Origin: DASYQV01 sp036005125
Lineage (GTDB): Bacteria; Acidobacteriota; Vicinamibacteria; Vicinamibacterales; UBA2999
Assembly (NCBI GenBank): GCA_036005125.1
Contig: DASYQV010000094.1
Coordinates: 1-7,755, forward strand
Reading direction: 5' to 3'
DNA: 7,755 nt
How positions within the stretch are numbered: position 1 is the stretch's first letter; each line of letters opens with the position of its first letter. The notes below the pieces were generated by a model. It was not told the DNA's origin. It saw only the letters and a list, made by a program, of their open reading frames with translations, and did no database searches. A program made the position numbers and the translations under genes. Positions 6,067 to 7,755 of the stretch are shown piece by piece.

Positions 6067-7347
6067 ATGAGCGAGACACGAAAAACGATCGCGATCTGCG
6101 GCGCGGCGCTCCTCGTAGTCATCGTCGCGTGGGCGACAACGCCGCGTGCGCGGACGCCCGACGTCTTCTCGGATCGCGGGCAGGTGTTCTTTCCGGAGTT
6201 CACCGATCCCAATGCCGCGGCCTCGCTGGAAGTCGTCGAATTCGATGAGACCAACGGCGCGCCGCGCGCCTTGAAGGTGCTCAACCGCAACGGGCGGTGG
6301 ACGATCCCGTCGCAGTTCGACTATCCGACCGACGCCAGGGACAGGCTCGCCCAGTCCGCGGCCGCCATCATCGCTGTGCGGAAGGACGACTTCGTGAGCG
6401 ACAACACCGCCGACCATCGGCGGCTTGGTGTCCTGGATCCGCTCGACGTCTCGCTCCCCGATCTCAAGGGGCGCGGGACCCGGGTCACGATTCGCGGTCA
6501 GAACGAGCGGCTGCTGGCCGAGCTGATTGTGGGAAACACGGCCGAGGGGCGCCAGGGATACCGCTACGTGCGGGTTCCCGGCCAGAAGCGCGTGTATCTC
6601 AGCCGGGTGGGCGACCTCAACGTGTCCGCCGATTTCGCCGACTGGATCGAGCGCGACGTGCTGCAGGTGAAGCGCGAAGAGATCGACGACATCGCGATCC
6701 GGAACTACTCGGTCGACGAACGAAGCGGTTCGGTGAACATGCGGGAATCGCTGCGACTTCAAAGGAAGGGCGAGGGCGCATGGACCCTGGTGAGCAATGC
6801 GGGCACGGAAAAAGTCGACATCGCTGCAGTCAACCGGGTGCTCGCGCCGCTCATCGGTCTTCGCATCGTCGGCGTGCTGCCGAAGCCGCCGGGTATCACC
6901 GCCATGTTGAATCGGAGCGCCGAGGGTCCTCGCGTGTCACAGGAGGACGTGCAGGACCTCGCCCGCAAGGGGTTTTACGCCGCAGCCGACGGCCAGCTTC
7001 TGTCGAACGAGGGTGAAATCATCGTTCACACGGTCTCGGGCATCTTCTACACGCTTCGATTCGGCGAGGTGGCGGCCGGCACGCCGACGAGTGCGCCGCC
7101 GGCCAACGACACGTCGAAGGCCCCTGCCGCGAAGGATGCGCCGCCGCCACGCGAGAACCGATATCTCTTCATCATGGCAGCGTACGACCCGACGTCTGCC
7201 AGTCCGCCCGGCCGGTCGACCGAGGAAGGCGAGCAGCGCATCGCGCTGCTGCGCGCGAGATTTTCGCCGTGGTACTACATCATCTCCGCAGAGGATTTCT
7301 CGAAGCTGCGACCGAGCCGCGCGGATCTCGTCAAACCGCGGCGATGA
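6067..7347 (+). CDS. DUF4340 membrane-anchored protein
   Basis: This 426-residue protein matches the DUF4340 family, which regularly accompanies ABC-2/GldG-type transporters and has no firmly established activity. Residues 7-24 (TIAICGAALLVVIVAWAT) are an N-terminal membrane anchor with few flanking charges, so most of the protein should lie outside the cytoplasmic membrane. Family features are NGRWTIPSQFDYPTDARDRL (about 75-94), the repeated strand-rich layout of a second similar block (EGAWTLVSNAG near 236-246), and the closing RFSPWYYIISAEDFSKLRPSR (398-418). An Ala/Pro/Thr-rich linker lies at about 335-363. I chose ATG 6067 because the anchor follows at once; an earlier in-frame ATG at 5995 lies inside the inverted repeat and adds a basic stretch unlike the family. 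The gene is the third member of the cassette, 143 bases after the fusion gene. A role as accessory to the transporter is inferred from context. Confidence 0.88.
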   Translation: MSETRKTIAICGAALLVVIVAWATTPRARTPDVFSDRGQVFFPEFTDPNAAASLEVVEFDETNGAPRALKVLNRNGRWTIPSQFDYPTDARDRLAQSAAAIIAVRKDDFVSDNTADHRRLGVLDPLDVSLPDLKGRGTRVTIRGQNERLLAELIVGNTAEGRQGYRYVRVPGQKRVYLSRVGDLNVSADFADWIERDVLQVKREEIDDIAIRNYSVDERSGSVNMRESLRLQRKGEGAWTLVSNAGTEKVDIAAVNRVLAPLIGLRIVGVLPKPPGITAMLNRSAEGPRVSQEDVQDLARKGFYAAADGQLLSNEGEIIVHTVSGIFYTLRFGEVAAGTPTSAPPANDTSKAPAAKDAPPPRENRYLFIMAAYDPTSASPPGRSTEEGEQRIALLRARFSPWYYIISAEDFSKLRPSRADLVKPRR

Positions 7348-7368
7348 TCATGGCCGCGGTTTGGCGAG
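7327..7368 (+). terminator. Hairpin overlapping the DUF4340 stop codon
   Basis: Arms CTCGTCAAACCGCGG (7327-7341) and CCGCGGTTTGGCGAG (7354-7368) pair at 14 of 15 positions, and the odd pair is a G-U in RNA. The 12-base loop contains the TGA stop (7345-7347). The left arm is therefore also the coding sequence for the last residues. No T run follows, so it may be a factor-dependent terminator or a 3'-end stabiliser rather than a classical intrinsic terminator. Confidence 0.55.
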
Positions 7369-7379
7369 ACTCGACGCGC

Positions 7380-7499
7380 GGCTTAGGGCTTAGGGCTCAA
7401 GGCTCAAGGCTGAGGGCCTGAATCCCCGGCATGATCGCGGGGTGCTCGGGCGCAGATTCGAGAATCAGGACCTAAGCCCTAAGCCTTAAGCCTTCAGCC
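7380..7499. repeat. Inverted array of degenerate GGCTTAG heptamers
   Basis: Six consecutive 7-base units run from 7380 to 7421 (GGCTTAG, GGCTTAG, GGCTCAA, GGCTCAA, GGCTGAG, GGCCTGA). Five reverse-complement units run from 7465 to 7499 (TCAGGAC, CTAAGCC, CTAAGCC, TTAAGCC, TTCAGCC). The two arrays face each other across a 43-base centre that contains its own small inverted repeats (CCCCG/CGGGG at 7424-7428 and 7438-7442; GATTC/GAATC at 7455-7466). CG-alternating sequence flanks both outer ends. The array lies between two convergent genes, so a shared terminator role is plausible, though not shown. Confidence 0.85.
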
Positions 7500-7505
7500 C
7501 GCGCG

Positions 7506-7755
7506 CTATTCCGCGCGCAGCGCCACCACCGGATCAACCCGCATCGCACGGCGTGCAGGGAGCAGGCATGCGGCGATCGTCACGACGAGCAGCAACATCG
7601 TGATGCCGACGAATGTGATCGGATCGGTAGGGGTCATCTGCACGAGCAGCTGCGACAGCACGCCGCTCGCGAAATAGGCGCAGACCAGACCGATGGCGAG
7701 GCCGATGCCGAGCTGCAGCAGTCCGCGCCGCAGAATCAGCCACGATACCTGCTCC
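7506..7755 (-). CDS. MacB/FtsX-like ABC permease, C-terminus (partial)
   Basis: The minus-strand frame runs from the window edge to TAG at 7508-7506, giving 82 complete codons of the C-terminus. Two membrane segments are visible (about residues 12-30, LLQLGIGLAIGLVCAYFAS, and 48-65, TFVGITMLLLVVTIAACL). They are followed by LPARRAMRVDPVVALRAE, the classic ending of FtsX/MacB-type permeases. The preceding TDPITFVG and the PARRA-RVDP-ALR-E spacing resemble the acidobacterial orphan permeases (ADOP), which have two FtsX units and often no adjacent ATPase. The full protein and its start are outside the window, so I cannot confirm that subfamily or whether an ATPase gene accompanies it. It converges on the DUF4340 gene, with the heptamer array between them. 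Confidence 0.85.
   Translation of the reverse strand, partial: EQVSWLILRRGLLQLGIGLAIGLVCAYFASGVLSQLLVQMTPTDPITFVGITMLLLVVTIAACLLPARRAMRVDPVVALRAE

Noticed and set aside
7380..7499. CRISPR array or true telomere
   Set aside because: There are no spacers between units, units are only 7 bases and inverted in two blocks, and ordinary chromosomal genes lie on both sides.

Overview
The window is GC-rich bacterial chromosome, densely coding on both strands, with no RNA genes, insertion sequence or CRISPR array that I can see. The best lineage hint is the gene cut by the right edge. Its C-terminus (TDPITFVG... then LLPARRAMRVDPVVALRAE) looks like the large MacB/FtsX-type 'orphan' permeases that are greatly expanded in Acidobacteriota. 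Together with the fused GldF/GldG-type transporter and the intergenic repeat hairpins, this points to an acidobacterium, perhaps Vicinamibacteria-like. That placement is an inference, not a demonstration.

Layout from left to right. Positions 1-180 hold the end of a BON-domain protein, followed by a compact 11-bp hairpin (202-226). Positions 300-1289 encode a complete aldo/keto reductase with a GTG start and a good Shine-Dalgarno. Positions 1291-1369 are a repeat-built long inverted repeat between convergent genes. Positions 2337-1372 (minus strand) encode an exported two-domain protein: an N-terminal helical region and a C-terminal thioredoxin/TlpA-like domain with a CPDC redox motif. A 102-bp divergent promoter region follows. 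Three plus-strand genes then form one functional unit: an ABC ATPase (2440-3198), a roughly 900-residue fusion of an ABC-2 permease with a GldG-type periplasmic domain (3221-5923), and a membrane-anchored DUF4340 protein (6067-7347). Positions 7348-7505 hold a hairpin that overlaps the DUF4340 stop and then an inverted array of degenerate heptamers. Positions 7506-7755 (minus strand) are the 3' end of the FtsX/MacB-like permease.

The central three-gene cassette is a known arrangement of unclear substrate: ATPase in the cytoplasm, fused permease in the membrane with a large extracytoplasmic region, and DUF4340 anchored beside it. The family resembles the GldA-GldF-GldG transporter of gliding bacteroidetes, but nothing else in the window is a gliding gene.

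The most unusual feature is non-coding. Three of the intergenic gaps carry long imperfect inverted repeats whose arms are made of short repeated words. Each gap uses a different word (GATTCGTGATTT; CCACGAAGG; GGCTTAG), and each sits directly behind a stop codon. No obviously new protein system is visible; these repeat hairpins are the best candidates for follow-up.
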